Shown piece after piece: positions 7,596 through 16,571 of a stretch of 64,000 bases of DNA. This stretch comes from DATBDN01 sp036269895 (lineage in GTDB: Bacteria > Actinomycetota > Thermoleophilia > Solirubrobacterales > Thermoleophilaceae), in NCBI GenBank assembly GCA_036269895.1, contig DATBDN010000024.1, positions 3,697-67,696 on the forward strand, in the 5' to 3' direction. Every line of letters starts with the position of its first letter. The first letter of the stretch is position 1. The notes below the pieces were generated by a model. The model worked only from the letters and a program-made list of their open reading frames with translations, was not told the origin of the DNA and searched no databases. The position numbers and the translations under genes were made by a program.

Positions 7596-8467
7596 GTGCC
7601 GATTATCGCCTCGTCGCGGGCCCGTGGGGGAGGTGTGAGAGCGGCGGCGGCCACGACGAGCCCGAACGCCAGCAGGCGGACCGTCACGCCAGCCGGGCCG
7701 GCGGGCATGGGCTCCCCGAACACGATCGGTCCCGCGGCGATCGTCGTGACGTTCGCGGCGGCGGACGTGATGGCGATCACCGGAACGGCGCGGCCGCGCT
7801 GGAGGCTGCGCGTGGAAACGATGAGGCCGTAGAACGACAGCAGCAGGATCACGAGCGCGAGCGGGTGGACGAGCACCGCAATGCCGCGGCCGCCGGCGCT
7901 GCCGCTGAGCGCCTTGATCGATATGTCGGATGCGCCCCAGAGCAGGCCGGCTGCGGCTGCGACGAGCGAGGTGCCTGCCTGCGTCTGCCAGCCGGCAATC
8001 GCCGCCGCCGTGCCGGCGGCCGTCAGGAGGCCGACGTACGTGGCCAGCGTCGCGGCGTTGTAGTCGGCGTGCGCGCTGTTGCCGGTGCTGCCGACGGTCG
8101 CTGCCAGGAAGGCGAGTCCGGCGGCCGTCATCGCCACGCCGATCCACTCGCGCTGCGTGACCTCGTGCGCGAACAGGCTGTTCGCCAGCACGGTCAGGAG
8201 CACGAGGCCGCCCGCGATGATCGTCTGCACGAGCGAGATCGGCGCCAGCGACAGCGCCCCCACATGCAGGCCCCACGACGCCAGCGCGACCACCATCCCG
8301 AGCGCGTATGCCCGCGAGCGGAACAGCCGCAGCGACGACCGCAGCGGGTGGCGCCACTCGATATCCGGCGACTCGACCGCGCCGCGGTACTTCAGGAGGA
8401 AGCCGAGCAGCGACGCGACTGACGTCGCAAGCGCGAGCACGAGGCCGAGTTGGACCGACAGAGGCAC
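7592..8467 (-). CDS. EamA/DMT family transporter
   Basis: This 291-residue membrane protein has about nine or ten hydrophobic helices arranged as two halves, typical of small DMT transporters. The first half contains SLAPISLVQTIIAGGLVLLTVLA; the second has GLLWGASDISIKALSG and ends in VVAAAALTPPPRARDE. It sits first in a two-gene run with the YrdB-like gene. The substrate is unknown. Confidence 0.8.
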   Translation of the reverse strand: MPLSVQLGLVLALATSVASLLGFLLKYRGAVESPDIEWRHPLRSSLRLFRSRAYALGMVVALASWGLHVGALSLAPISLVQTIIAGGLVLLTVLANSLFAHEVTQREWIGVAMTAAGLAFLAATVGSTGNSAHADYNAATLATYVGLLTAAGTAAAIAGWQTQAGTSLVAAAAGLLWGASDISIKALSGSAGGRGIAVLVHPLALVILLLSFYGLIVSTRSLQRGRAVPVIAITSAAANVTTIAAGPIVFGEPMPAGPAGVTVRLLAFGLVVAAAALTPPPRARDEAIIGT

Positions 8468-8476
8468 GTAGAGAAG

Positions 8477-8974
8477 CTAGCCACTCTCGCCGCTGCGGCG
8501 CTCGAGGATCTCCTCGCGCTCCTGAAGGCGGTTGCTACGGCGGACTTGCGCCTCGGCCTGCCGTGCTCGCTGCTCATTCGTCTCTGCGATCAGCTCCGGC
8601 ACGGGGACCGGTCGCCCTTCCTCGTCTACCGCGACCATCGTCAGGTATGCCGAGTTCGTGTGCCGGCGCTCACCGGTCCGCGGGTTCTCGGCATCCACGC
8701 GCACGCCTACTTCCATCGAGGTGCGCCACGCGGCGTTGACGCTCGCCGAGAAGGTCACGAGCTCGCCGACGTGCACGGGCGTCATGAACGCCATCCGGTC
8801 GACCCCGGCTGTCACGACACGGCAGCGCGAGTGCTTCACGGCCGCGGCACCGGCTGCCTCATCACACCGCTTCATGACGACACCACCGTGGATGAAGCCG
8901 GCGCTGTTGGCGTCGGTCACGCCCATCCAGTGGATGAGCTGTGTCTGCGACTCGGCAACCGGGCGTGGCTCCAT
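8477..8974 (-). CDS. Acyl-CoA thioesterase, hotdog fold
   Basis: This 165-residue protein has a single hotdog domain. Motifs are HWMGVTDANSAGFIHGGVVMKRCDEAAG (the HGG-loop and Asp expected for YciA/BACH-type acyl-CoA thioesterases), DRMAFMTPVHVGELVTFSASV, and TNSAYLTMVAVDEEGRPVPVPEL. It hydrolyses acyl-CoA to free acid and CoA in the cytoplasm; chain preference is unknown. A charged tail (QRARQAEAQVRRSNRLQ) follows the domain, as in many actinobacterial homologues. The start lies 2 nt after the stop of the GFA gene, so the two are likely co-transcribed with the glycosyltransferase gene. Confidence 0.88.
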   Translation of the reverse strand: MEPRPVAESQTQLIHWMGVTDANSAGFIHGGVVMKRCDEAAGAAAVKHSRCRVVTAGVDRMAFMTPVHVGELVTFSASVNAAWRTSMEVGVRVDAENPRTGERRHTNSAYLTMVAVDEEGRPVPVPELIAETNEQRARQAEAQVRRSNRLQEREEILERRSGESG

Positions 8975-8976
8975 CG

Positions 8977-9396
8977 TCACTGGCCTCGGGACGACTCGGG
9001 AAAGCGCGGTAGGCCGTCGTCGGGGATCGGCTCCCAAACCGCGGCGTAGGCGGTGAACTGATGCCTTTCGGGCCGGATGCCGGGATCGCCGTCGACCGTG
9101 CCAAGGCGCACGGCGACCTGGGCCTTCGTCTGCGGATGGCGGCTCCAGAGGGCCGACCCGCAGTTGGAGCAGAAGCACTTGTGGAAGCCGTCGCCGCCCG
9201 GGTCCCAGCACTTGACAAGGTCCTTGCCATCCACCACCCGTAATGACCCGTCGGCTATGCGGCCGTTCGCCGATGCGCCGGTTCCCGTGCGTCGCTGACA
9301 GCGCATGCAGTGGCAGTAGTTCGACGAGACGAACGGTTCTGTGACTTCGTATCGGACGCCCCCGCAGGCGCAGCCCCCGGTGATGATGCTCATCAC
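8977..9396 (-). CDS. GFA-domain zinc protein (glutathione-dependent formaldehyde-activating-like)
   Basis: This 139-residue protein has the GFA/CENP-V cysteine pattern: CACGGVRYEV, CHCMRCQRRTG and CFCSNCGSALWS, which bind two zincs. The fold is shared by Gfa, which adds formaldehyde to glutathione, and by many proteins of unknown substrate. Actinobacteria generally use mycothiol, so a glutathione reaction is doubtful. The GTG start overlaps the stop of the glycosyltransferase gene. Confidence 0.85.
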   Translation of the reverse strand: MMSIITGGCACGGVRYEVTEPFVSSNYCHCMRCQRRTGTGASANGRIADGSLRVVDGKDLVKCWDPGGDGFHKCFCSNCGSALWSRHPQTKAQVAVRLGTVDGDPGIRPERHQFTAYAAVWEPIPDDGLPRFPESSRGQ

Positions 9397-10346
9397 CCGA
9401 GGGTAATATCGCCGCCCGCTTCGGCCTTATCCCAGGACTCCACGAATGGGTGGCCAAGCTGCTGCCGGAAGTAGAGGTCGGCCCGCCGCCAGATGCGCTC
9501 GCCGATCACCGGAGTCGAGCGCGGGACGTAGGGAAGGAGCGTGCGGCCGAGGCGGCCTTGCGTCGGCGGCCGGCGCAGCGCGTCGCTGAAGCGGATGTAG
9601 AAGTAGGGCTCCTGGGCCGGGTGCCGCGCGATCCAGGCACGTTCGGCGATCGCCTGCGTCTGCATTCGCGCCTTCCAGCGGTCGAGGCTCGGCTCGTGAA
9701 TGTGCTCGGCGCCTGCGTCGCGGTCGTAGATCAGCCGGAAGCCGTTCTCGAACAGCCGGATGCCTAGGTCGATGTCCTCGTATCCGAACGGAAACCGTTC
9801 GGCGTCGAAGCCGCCGACAGCCTCGAGCGCGCTCCGCTTCACCGACACGTTCGACGTGTAGAAGTGGCCCGCAGCTGCCTCCGCGCCCCGAATGCTCGGA
9901 TAGTCGAACTGAATCCCGTGGTCCAGCCAGACCATGAACGCCGTCCGCTTGAGCTCGCGCGCCCAGTGCACGCGGCCCAGGACGCCGACATCGTCTCCGG
10001 GATGGTGCTCGTGGAGCGTGGCGTGACGGGCGAGCAGGTCCGGCGCCGGGACGATGTCGTCGCCGAGGAAGAGCACGATGGGATGTGCGGCGGCGCGCCA
10101 GCCGACGTTGCGGGCGTGCGAGGCGCCGGACTGGTCGGCGCGCATGAGGCGAACGTTCAGCCCCGCCGGAGGGGTCGCAATCGGCGCCGCATTCTTGGCG
10201 TCCTCGACCACGACGACCTCGAAGCGGTCGAACGTCTGGCGCGCAAGCGCCTCGAGCGTGCGCGGGACCGCGTCGGGCCGATTGAGCGTCGGGATGACAA
10301 CGCTGATCCGCGCCGGGTCGGCTCGCATCAGCTGCATTGAAGACAT
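9393..10346 (-). CDS. GT2 family glycosyltransferase
   Basis: This 317-residue protein carries a family 2 glycosyltransferase domain. It shows ISVVIPTLNRPDAVPRTLEAL at the N-terminus, FLGDDIVPAPD as the DxD-like metal/nucleotide site, SNVSVKRSALEAVGGFDAERFPFGYEDIDLGIRL (acceptor loop and ED motif), and no membrane helices. It transfers a sugar from a nucleotide donor; sugar and acceptor cannot be told. ATG 10346 was chosen because the family core begins shortly after it; upstream sequence in frame is low in family likeness. It heads a run with the GFA and thioesterase genes and is divergent from the gene at 10418. Confidence 0.87.
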   Translation of the reverse strand: MSSMQLMRADPARISVVIPTLNRPDAVPRTLEALARQTFDRFEVVVVEDAKNAAPIATPPAGLNVRLMRADQSGASHARNVGWRAAAHPIVLFLGDDIVPAPDLLARHATLHEHHPGDDVGVLGRVHWARELKRTAFMVWLDHGIQFDYPSIRGAEAAAGHFYTSNVSVKRSALEAVGGFDAERFPFGYEDIDLGIRLFENGFRLIYDRDAGAEHIHEPSLDRWKARMQTQAIAERAWIARHPAQEPYFYIRFSDALRRPPTQGRLGRTLLPYVPRSTPVIGERIWRRADLYFRQQLGHPFVESWDKAEAGGDITLG

Positions 10347-10417
10347 GTTGGGGCTTGAACGGCGCGGCAGCCGGCGGGGCAGGACTGTCGAAGCCCTGGC
10401 CGAATCACGGTGACGGC

Positions 10418-10951
10418 ATGGCAGACACGGCACCGGAGTTCATCGACGTTCGCCGTCACCGTGACTGGGAGGGACGCACGTATGAGCGCTGGCTGCCGAA
10501 TGTCCTGTTCGGGCTCATCTGCATCATTCCGCTGCTGGCGCTGTTCAACGTCTTCGGCCAGGCACCCGAAGTCAAGAAGGTGGTCAACCCGAACGGGATG
10601 GCCAGCCTCGAGCTGTCGGCACCGACGAAGGTCCGGTCGGGATTGCTCTTCCAAGCTCGCTTCGACATCCGCGCCATCCGTGAGATCAAGGATGCCGTGC
10701 TGGTGCTCGACTCGGGTTGGCTGGAGTCAATCACGATGAACACCGCCGAGCCGGCGGCGCAGAACGAGACCAGCCGCAACGGCGGTATCGCCTTCGACCT
10801 CGGGAACATCCCAGCCGGAAAGCTGTGGCGCGAGTACCTGGAGTTCCAGGTGAATCCCGTCAACTCCGGCTCGCAGTCGCAGGGAGTGACGTTGTACGAC
10901 GGCAACGTGCCCCTGCTGCACCTGAACCGCACCCTCAAGGTCTGGCCCTAG
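10418..10951 (+). CDS. Unrecognised single-pass membrane protein
   Basis: This 177-residue protein of unknown family has a short cytoplasmic start (MADTAPEFIDVRRHRDWEGR) and one transmembrane helix (VLFGLICIIPLLALFNVFG). A probably extracytoplasmic beta-rich domain follows (about 50-177), with phrases such as SLELSAPTKVRSGLLFQARFDI and WREYLEFQVNPV. It precedes the DUF421 gene by 3 nt, which suggests a shared transcript and perhaps a shared membrane role. Confidence 0.7.
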   Translation: MADTAPEFIDVRRHRDWEGRTYERWLPNVLFGLICIIPLLALFNVFGQAPEVKKVVNPNGMASLELSAPTKVRSGLLFQARFDIRAIREIKDAVLVLDSGWLESITMNTAEPAAQNETSRNGGIAFDLGNIPAGKLWREYLEFQVNPVNSGSQSQGVTLYDGNVPLLHLNRTLKVWP

Positions 10952-10954
10952 GCG

Positions 10955-11401
10955 ATGGACCTCGTATTCAGAGCACTCGTACTCTTCGCCGCGGTCTACC
11001 TCCTGTTGCGTGTCGTCGGCCGGCGTGAGCTGGCCGAGATGGAGCCGATCGACTTCATCCTGCTGATCGTCCTTGGCGACGCGATCCAGCAGGGCCTCAC
11101 CCAGGACGACTACTCGGTCACCGGAGCGCTGATCACGATCTTCACGATCGCCGCGATTCAGGTCGCCGTCGGTTACATGACGTACCGCTCGGGCAAGGTC
11201 CGCACGATCATGGAGGGCGAGCCCGTCGTGCTGATCGAGGACGGCCGCGTCATCGAGAAGAACCTGCACCGCGCCCGGATCGCGAAGGACGAACTGGCCG
11301 AGGAGGCACGCCTGTCGCAGCTCTCGTCGCTCGGCCAGGTCGCCTGGGCGGTGCTCGAGACCTCCGGGAAGATCTCGATCATCCCGAAGACGAGCTCGTA
11401 G
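10955..11401 (+). CDS. DUF421 (YetF-like) membrane protein
   Basis: This 148-residue protein has three N-terminal helices and a cytoplasmic DUF421 domain. Family marks are LLLRVVGRRELAEMEPIDFILLIVLGDAIQQ and GEPVVLIEDGRVIEKNLHRARIAKDELAEEAR. The domain resembles the YetF/YdfS group linked to spore-coat and membrane functions in Bacillus, but the biochemical role is unknown. The pair with the upstream unknown membrane protein is tightly spaced. Confidence 0.85.
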   Translation: MDLVFRALVLFAAVYLLLRVVGRRELAEMEPIDFILLIVLGDAIQQGLTQDDYSVTGALITIFTIAAIQVAVGYMTYRSGKVRTIMEGEPVVLIEDGRVIEKNLHRARIAKDELAEEARLSQLSSLGQVAWAVLETSGKISIIPKTSS

Positions 11402-12499
11402 CTAGCGGTAGAACGCCTTCGTCTGCGCGCGGACCAGGTTGAGCAGATCACCCTGGGCGACGTTCGCGTCGATGAGATGAAGACCCCAGGTCGCGTCGGG
11501 CGACGGCTTCGGGATGGGCGTGCCCGGCTCGGACGTGACCTTCAGGAACTGGCTGCCGCCTTCGTTCGCGCAGCGGCCGCTGAACGCGCCGTGGCTCTCG
11601 ACGAAACTTGTCGACGCCTTCGGGACCGGGAACTGCAGCAGCTGGATCCCAAGGTTGATCAGCGTGCCCGGCGCGAACTCCCTGGACGGGAGAATCGAGT
11701 CGAGCTTCGCCGATCCGCCACCGAGTGCGGCCGGGTTCGTGCACAGGACCTGCTGGTCCGGCTTGGAGGTGTGGCCGAAGCGCGTGTTCGCCGGCGGTGT
11801 CTCGTTGAAAGTCGAGAACGCGACCACGCAGCCTGTCTGCCTCGAGCGGCGGCAGGCGGGAACGTTCTGGAAATCGCCACCGCGATCGCTGCCCTTGCGC
11901 ACGGTCACATTCCCGCCGAGCAGGATCGCCGACACGAGCTTCTTGCGGATAGCCGGCTTCTTGTCGATCTGCTTCCTGATCAGGTTGACCAGCCGGAACG
12001 ATCCCTGCGAGTGCCCGAGCAGGACGATCCCGCGGCCCTGGTTGTACTTCTTCAGGTACTGCTTCCAGGCCTCGAGGAGGTCGACATCGCCGACCGTCGC
12101 GTTCTTCGCCGTGTAGTCGCCACGCTGGAGCGCAGAAACCGTGATCTGGCGGTAGAGCGGCGCGAAGACGCGGCAGACCTGCGAGTAGCGCGCCGCCTGG
12201 AACAGCGCAATGTCGCGGATCTCAGGGTCGCGAGCCTTCGTCGAGACAGGGCCGTTCTGATCGCTCACCGTCGGATAGACGTAGAAGCAGTCGATCTTCG
12301 GGTGCTTCTCGGCCTTCGGGTGCACCACGCCCAGCTTTTTGCCGAACGGATGGAACAGCGTCGTCGACAGGCTCGGCGTGCAGGGGTTCTTGGCCTGCCG
12401 CGGCTTGCACAGCCAGGAGACATGTGCCGAGGCGCTGGCCGGCAGCGCGAGCGCGGCGGCGGTCGCAGCGATGAGCAAGAGCTTCTGTGCGGTCCTCAC
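11402..12499 (-). CDS. Secreted DUF3089 alpha/beta-hydrolase
   Basis: This 365-residue protein has a signal peptide (LLLIAATAAALALPASASA, cleavage near residue 25). The rest matches DUF3089: WLCKP near the start, CFYVYPTVSDQ, FAPLYRQ, and the nucleophile elbow IVLLGHSQGSFRLVNLI. Late residues include AFSTFNETPP and CTNPAALGGGSA. The Ser in GHSQG is the likely nucleophile of an esterase or lipase-like enzyme. The substrate is unknown. It converges directly, without spacing, on the DUF421 gene. Confidence 0.85.
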   Translation of the reverse strand: MRTAQKLLLIAATAAALALPASASAHVSWLCKPRQAKNPCTPSLSTTLFHPFGKKLGVVHPKAEKHPKIDCFYVYPTVSDQNGPVSTKARDPEIRDIALFQAARYSQVCRVFAPLYRQITVSALQRGDYTAKNATVGDVDLLEAWKQYLKKYNQGRGIVLLGHSQGSFRLVNLIRKQIDKKPAIRKKLVSAILLGGNVTVRKGSDRGGDFQNVPACRRSRQTGCVVAFSTFNETPPANTRFGHTSKPDQQVLCTNPAALGGGSAKLDSILPSREFAPGTLINLGIQLLQFPVPKASTSFVESHGAFSGRCANEGGSQFLKVTSEPGTPIPKPSPDATWGLHLIDANVAQGDLLNLVRAQTKAFYR

Positions 12500-12603
12500 C
12501 GCGGGGAAACTATCCAGTCGTGACTCCGTCCGCGGCAGCGTGAAGCGAGATGATCCTGTGTTGCATGTACACGTAGACCGGACCCGCTACCGCTGACTCA
12601 TCG

Positions 12604-12789
12604 GTGAAGAACGCCAACACGATCTCCTGGACCATCACCATCTTCTTCGGCTGTTCGATCGCGTTCGCCGCGATCCGCAAGCTGACCGAGGATCAGGGCC
12701 GCGGCGTCACGCTGCTCGCCCAGCTCGCGGTGGGCGCGGTGATCGTCGCGGTGATCGTGGTCGTCGTGCGCAGGAGGGGGGGCGAGTGA
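12604..12789 (+). CDS. Small two-helix membrane protein
   Basis: A 61-residue product with two hydrophobic stretches (ISWTITIFFGCSIAFAAI and LAVGAVIVAVIVVVV) and a basic C-terminus. No family is recognised. Support for its reality is the hydrophobic composition and the overlap of its stop with the GTG of the following acetyltransferase (GTGA), which implies coupled translation. Confidence 0.6.
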   Translation: MKNANTISWTITIFFGCSIAFAAIRKLTEDQGRGVTLLAQLAVGAVIVAVIVVVVRRRGGE

Positions 12790-13211
12790 GGCTGCGCGAG
12801 GTGGACGACGCCGACCTCGACTCGTTGTTCGAGCAGCAGGCCGACCCCGCGTGCTACGAGCCTGCGGGCCTGCCACCGCGCGACCGTGCGGCGTTCGACG
12901 CGCACTGGGCGCGCATCCGGAGTGACCCGGCCGTCACGATCCGAACGATCGACGTGGACGGGCGTGTGGCCGGCCACGTCCTCAGCTTCGCGCGCGAGGA
13001 CTCGCGGCTGGCCGGCTACTGGCTGGCGCGCGAGTTTTGGGGCCGGGGCCTGGCCACGGAAGCGCTCGCGCGCCTGCTCGCGATCGACACGCACCGGCCG
13101 CTCGTGGCCGAGGTCGCGACGAACAACATCGGCTCGATTCGCGTGCTCGAGAAGAACGGCTTCCGCTTGCTCCGCGAGCTCCCCGACGGCTACGCATACG
13201 AGCTGCTGTAA
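12786..13211 (+). CDS. GNAT acetyltransferase, RimJ/RimL-like
   Basis: This 141-residue protein has a compact GNAT domain: LREVDDADLDSLFEQQADP at the N-terminus, YWLAREFWGRGLATEALARLL (acetyl-CoA loop with Q/RxxGxG/A written FWGRGLA) and NNIGSIRVLEKNGFRLL at the C-terminal half. This resembles RimJ/RimL proteins that acetylate N-terminal amines, though the acceptor is unknown. Its TAA stop lies in the left arm of the repeat palindrome at 13209-13237. Confidence 0.85.
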   Translation: MRLREVDDADLDSLFEQQADPACYEPAGLPPRDRAAFDAHWARIRSDPAVTIRTIDVDGRVAGHVLSFAREDSRLAGYWLAREFWGRGLATEALARLLAIDTHRPLVAEVATNNIGSIRVLEKNGFRLLRELPDGYAYELL

Positions 13212-13237
13212 CAAAAGTGCTCTGATCCCTTTTGTTA
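13209..13237. repeat. AT-rich palindromic repeat, copy 1 (likely bidirectional terminator)
   Basis: Perfect 9-bp arms TAACAAAAG / CTTTTGTTA enclose an 11-nt loop TGCTCTGATCC. It sits between convergent genes, and each arm supplies the TAA stop of one gene. A second copy at 42180-42210 differs by one base over 29 nt. AT-rich composition contrasts with the surroundings. Confidence 0.8.
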
Positions 13238-15097
13238 CGGCGGCTCGAAGCTGAGCACGCGGCCGTAGAAAGCCAGCTCTGCCGTCAGCGAGTCGATGAT
13301 CGTCTCGGCCTTTCGGAAGCCGTGCGACTCGCCTTCGTACGCGTGGTACTCGTGCACGATGCCGCGCTCGCGCAGCGCGGCCACGATTCCTTCGGCCTGG
13401 GCGGGCGGCACAACCGGGTCGTCGAGTCCCTGGAAGACGATCACCGGCGCGGAGATCCGGTCCACGTAGTGGATCGGCGACCGTTCGTGCGCCTTCTGGG
13501 GCGGCACCAGCGCGAACTCGTACCGGGACTCGAACTTGTGCGTGTCGTGGAGCAGGGCCTCGATGTCCGCGACGCCGAAGTAGCTCGCTCCGACGTCGAA
13601 CGCGTCGGTGAAGACGAGCGCGCACAGCGTCGTGTAGCCGCCGGCGCTCCCGCCGCGGATCGCCAAGCGGTCAGCGTCGACCGCACCCTCGCGACCCAGG
13701 TGCAGCGCGGCCTCGGTGCAGTCCTGCAGGTCGACGACGCCCCACTCGCCGCGCAGCAACTCGCGGTACGCACGCCCGTAGCCCGTGCTGCCTCCGTAGT
13801 TCACGTCGACGACCGCGATTCCGCGGCTGGTCCAGAACTGCGTACGCAGGTCCAGCGCCGGCTCCGCCTGCGAGGTGGGCCCACCGTGACTGAGTACGAG
13901 CAGCGGCGCGAGTTCGCCGTCGACCGGCTCGAAATCGCGGTTGCTCGGCGGGTAGAAGAGCGCGTGGGCGCGGCGCCCGTGGCTCTCGAACTCGATCGGC
14001 TGCGGCGCCGACAGGTATCCCGCATCCGGCTCGTCCGCCGTGGCGCGGGCGACCACCTCGAGCTCATTCGTCGCAGCGTCGAGCACGGCCACAGCCGCGC
14101 CGCGCGTCGGCGACGCGCCGACGTACACGAGCCGGCGCCCATCCGTCCGCATCCGCGGCGACCGCAGCGTCGGCAGCAGCGCAGGGTCGAGCTCTTCCAT
14201 CGTTGCCGAGCCGGGGTCGAGCAGCCCGAGGTGGGGGAAGCCCGCGCTCGACCATGCGCATGCGATACGACCGTCGTCCATGAATGCGTACATCGACTGG
14301 CCGAAGACCCACAACGGCATCGCGAACTCCGCCTCCGCGGGGTACAGCGCCTCGCCCTCGCGGTACAGGTTCCACCAGCCGCTGCGGTCGGAGACCCAGT
14401 GCAGGCGACCGTCGGGGCTCCACGCCGGTTGGACGATCGACTCCTCCGGGCCACCCGCCACCAGCTCGGCATTGCTTCCGTCCGCGCTCGCAACCCACAG
14501 CTCTGTGCCGTCCCACGGCATGCGCGGGTGATTCCAGCTGAGCCACGCGAGCCGCCGGCCGTCGGGGCTCACTCGCGGTGCCGCGTAGAAGTCGTGGCCG
14601 CTCGAAACGAGGTCCACGTCCGCCCCAGCGAGCGCGACCAGTTCGTTGACCGGTTCGCCCTCGGCTTCGTGCGACTCGCGCACGCAGAGGATGCGCGTGC
14701 CATCGGCAGCCGCTGCGAAGTCCGCGTAGCGCAGCCCGCGCGGCCGCGACGGCTCGGGCGTCAGCGGCATCGGCTGCTCGCCTGGGCGATGCCGGTACAC
14801 GCGCGCATCGGCGTCGTTCGAAAAGATCACCTCGCCGTCGACGACGGTGTAGACGCCGCCGCCGTACTCGTGCACACGCGTGCGCGCGCTGAAGCCCGCC
14901 GGCGTCACGTCACGTCGCCCGCTGCCATCGAGCGCGGCCTGCACGATCACCTGGCGCCCGCCCTCCAGCGGACGCCCTTCGACCCACCAGACGGCGCCGT
15001 CGGCGACCTCAGGTTCGGAGAGCGTCACCGATCCGCGGGCGATGGTCTCCGCGGTAATCGGTGACGCCCAGCTTCCGCATGGGGCAGTTCGCGGCAT
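13235..15097 (-). CDS. S9 family prolyl oligopeptidase-like peptidase
   Basis: A 620-residue cytoplasmic enzyme. The N-terminal two-thirds form a beta-propeller with WD40/PD40-like strands (DGTRILCVRESHE, SPDGRRLAWLSW, SPDGRLHWVSDR). The C-terminal alpha/beta-hydrolase carries Ser in RGGSAGGYTTL, Asp in FQGLDDPVVPP and His in YEGESHGFRK. Such enzymes cleave peptides; many are dipeptidyl or acylaminoacyl peptidases. ATG 15097 fits the family start M..TAPCGSWASPITAE; a TTG at 15145 would add 16 residues unlike the family. It is divergent from the S1 protease gene. Confidence 0.9.
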   Translation of the reverse strand: MPRTAPCGSWASPITAETIARGSVTLSEPEVADGAVWWVEGRPLEGGRQVIVQAALDGSGRRDVTPAGFSARTRVHEYGGGVYTVVDGEVIFSNDADARVYRHRPGEQPMPLTPEPSRPRGLRYADFAAAADGTRILCVRESHEAEGEPVNELVALAGADVDLVSSGHDFYAAPRVSPDGRRLAWLSWNHPRMPWDGTELWVASADGSNAELVAGGPEESIVQPAWSPDGRLHWVSDRSGWWNLYREGEALYPAEAEFAMPLWVFGQSMYAFMDDGRIACAWSSAGFPHLGLLDPGSATMEELDPALLPTLRSPRMRTDGRRLVYVGASPTRGAAVAVLDAATNELEVVARATADEPDAGYLSAPQPIEFESHGRRAHALFYPPSNRDFEPVDGELAPLLVLSHGGPTSQAEPALDLRTQFWTSRGIAVVDVNYGGSTGYGRAYRELLRGEWGVVDLQDCTEAALHLGREGAVDADRLAIRGGSAGGYTTLCALVFTDAFDVGASYFGVADIEALLHDTHKFESRYEFALVPPQKAHERSPIHYVDRISAPVIVFQGLDDPVVPPAQAEGIVAALRERGIVHEYHAYEGESHGFRKAETIIDSLTAELAFYGRVLSFEPP

Positions 15098-15145
15098 CAC
15101 CGATTGGAGTGTGTCTGATCGCAGATCCTCGGGTACGCGTTTCAA

Positions 15146-16027
15146 ATGAAGCGCACCGCACTGCTGGCGGGGGCTGCAGTGCTGGTACTGGCTGTCCTAG
15201 CTAGCTCAGCAACCGCCGCAACAACACTCAGAACTGCTCATCCGAGCTGGTTCACACCGAAATTCAAGAAGCAGGTCAAGAAGGCCGGCAAGAGAGGGAA
15301 GGCGAAGCCGCGCGCCGCCGCGGGACCGGGGACAACCGACGTCTGTCCGGGCGTCGACCCGAACTCGCCGACGCCGTCCACGACTGTCGTGAGCGCCGGA
15401 ACATGCGAGGTGTTCCCATACGGCTGCACTGCCAACTTCGTTTACACGAACGGCAGCTCGGACTTCATCGGCACCGCGGGACATTGCGTCGACAAGGTCG
15501 GTCAGGACGTCTACATGCAGGTGAACACACCCGGGGTAGGCGCGTCGATTGCGGACATCGGAACGGTCTCCAAGTTCGTGAACGGGGGTGTCGGCAACGA
15601 CTACTCGGTCATAGCCATACGTTCCGGCTTTGCGGTCGACCCGAAGCTGCCCGAGGGCGGACCGCAGGGCATCTACACCGGCTGCGGCCCGACCGCGGTC
15701 CTGCACTACGGCCACGGCTACGGTGTGGCGGTCGGCCAGGGCAAGCTCGAGGGCGGCCTTGCGACCAACTGGTACGACGACGGCTACGGCTGGACTGGCG
15801 TCGGCGCTCCCGGTGACTCGGGCAGCGCGGTCGTGACCGCGAACGGGTTCCAGGCCGCCGGCGACTTCACGCACCTGATCGTCGACCTCACTGGCTACCC
15901 GGGCAGCGATCTGGCGGGTACGCGGATCACGAAGATCCTCGCGGGCACCGGCCTGCGTCTGGTGAACGCTGACGGAACCACCAGCGGAACCGCGACTACG
16001 AACTGCGGCGCGCAGCCGAGAGCGTAG
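15146..16027 (+). CDS. Secreted trypsin-like serine protease (S1 family)
   Basis: This 293-residue protein has a signal peptide (ALLAGAAVLVLAVLASSATAA, about 1-25), then a basic propeptide-like stretch (KFKKQVKKAGKRGKAKPR). The protease domain has His in FIGTAGHCVD, Asp in VGNDYSVIAI and Ser in GAPGDSGSAVV, the complete chymotrypsin-like triad. Cysteine pairs (CEVFPYGC, CG near the end) suit an exported protein. It is probably an extracellular protease; the target is unknown. It ends 32 nt inside the convergent PAP2 gene. Confidence 0.88.
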   Translation: MKRTALLAGAAVLVLAVLASSATAATTLRTAHPSWFTPKFKKQVKKAGKRGKAKPRAAAGPGTTDVCPGVDPNSPTPSTTVVSAGTCEVFPYGCTANFVYTNGSSDFIGTAGHCVDKVGQDVYMQVNTPGVGASIADIGTVSKFVNGGVGNDYSVIAIRSGFAVDPKLPEGGPQGIYTGCGPTAVLHYGHGYGVAVGQGKLEGGLATNWYDDGYGWTGVGAPGDSGSAVVTANGFQAAGDFTHLIVDLTGYPGSDLAGTRITKILAGTGLRLVNADGTTSGTATTNCGAQPRA

Positions 16028-16571
16028 TCGGAACCAGCCTCCCGAGCGCGTCGGCCAAGCGGTCGACGCGCTCGCGTAGGGCCGGAATCCACAGCAGCAG
16101 CGCCGCGAGAAGACCCAGCGCGGCGCCGGCGAGGACGTCCGACGGGTAATGCACGCCCAACGCCACACGCCCGAACGACAGCAGCAGGGCGAGCACGAGC
16201 GCGACGATGCCGGTCAGGCGGTCGCGCAGCACGAGCGCGAAGCCGATCGCGAATGCGCCCGTTGCGTGGTCGCTGGGGAAGCCGGGGTCAGGAGCGTGCG
16301 CCAGGAACAGGTGGATGTGTGGATGAGCCACGAATGGCCGGGCGCGGTTGATCGCGCTCGCGAGAAAGTGGGCCACGAGCAGGGCGAGGCCCGCGCTGAG
16401 CACCGCGGCTACGGCCGCCCGCCGCAGGCGAGGCACGAACAGAAACAGCGCCACGACGCCGGCTGCGAACAGCAGCTCCGAGGCCTGCACGTAGATCTTG
16501 AGCGGGTCCTCGAACCCGTCATGGCGGGCAGCAAGATCGTTCGCCCAGGTGAAGGCTTGGTAGTCCAGCAT
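15996..16571 (-). CDS. PAP2-family membrane phosphatase
   Basis: This 191-residue protein has about five transmembrane helices and the three PAP2 motifs: NRARPF in a ...INRARPFV segment, PSDHATGAFA, and GRVALGVHYPSDVLAG. This family dephosphorylates lipid phosphates such as undecaprenyl pyrophosphate or phosphatidic acid at the membrane. Size and motif spacing resemble BcrC-like enzymes, but the substrate is not certain. Confidence 0.87.
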   Translation of the reverse strand: MLDYQAFTWANDLAARHDGFEDPLKIYVQASELLFAAGVVALFLFVPRLRRAAVAAVLSAGLALLVAHFLASAINRARPFVAHPHIHLFLAHAPDPGFPSDHATGAFAIGFALVLRDRLTGIVALVLALLLSFGRVALGVHYPSDVLAGAALGLLAALLLWIPALRERVDRLADALGRLVPTTLSAARRSS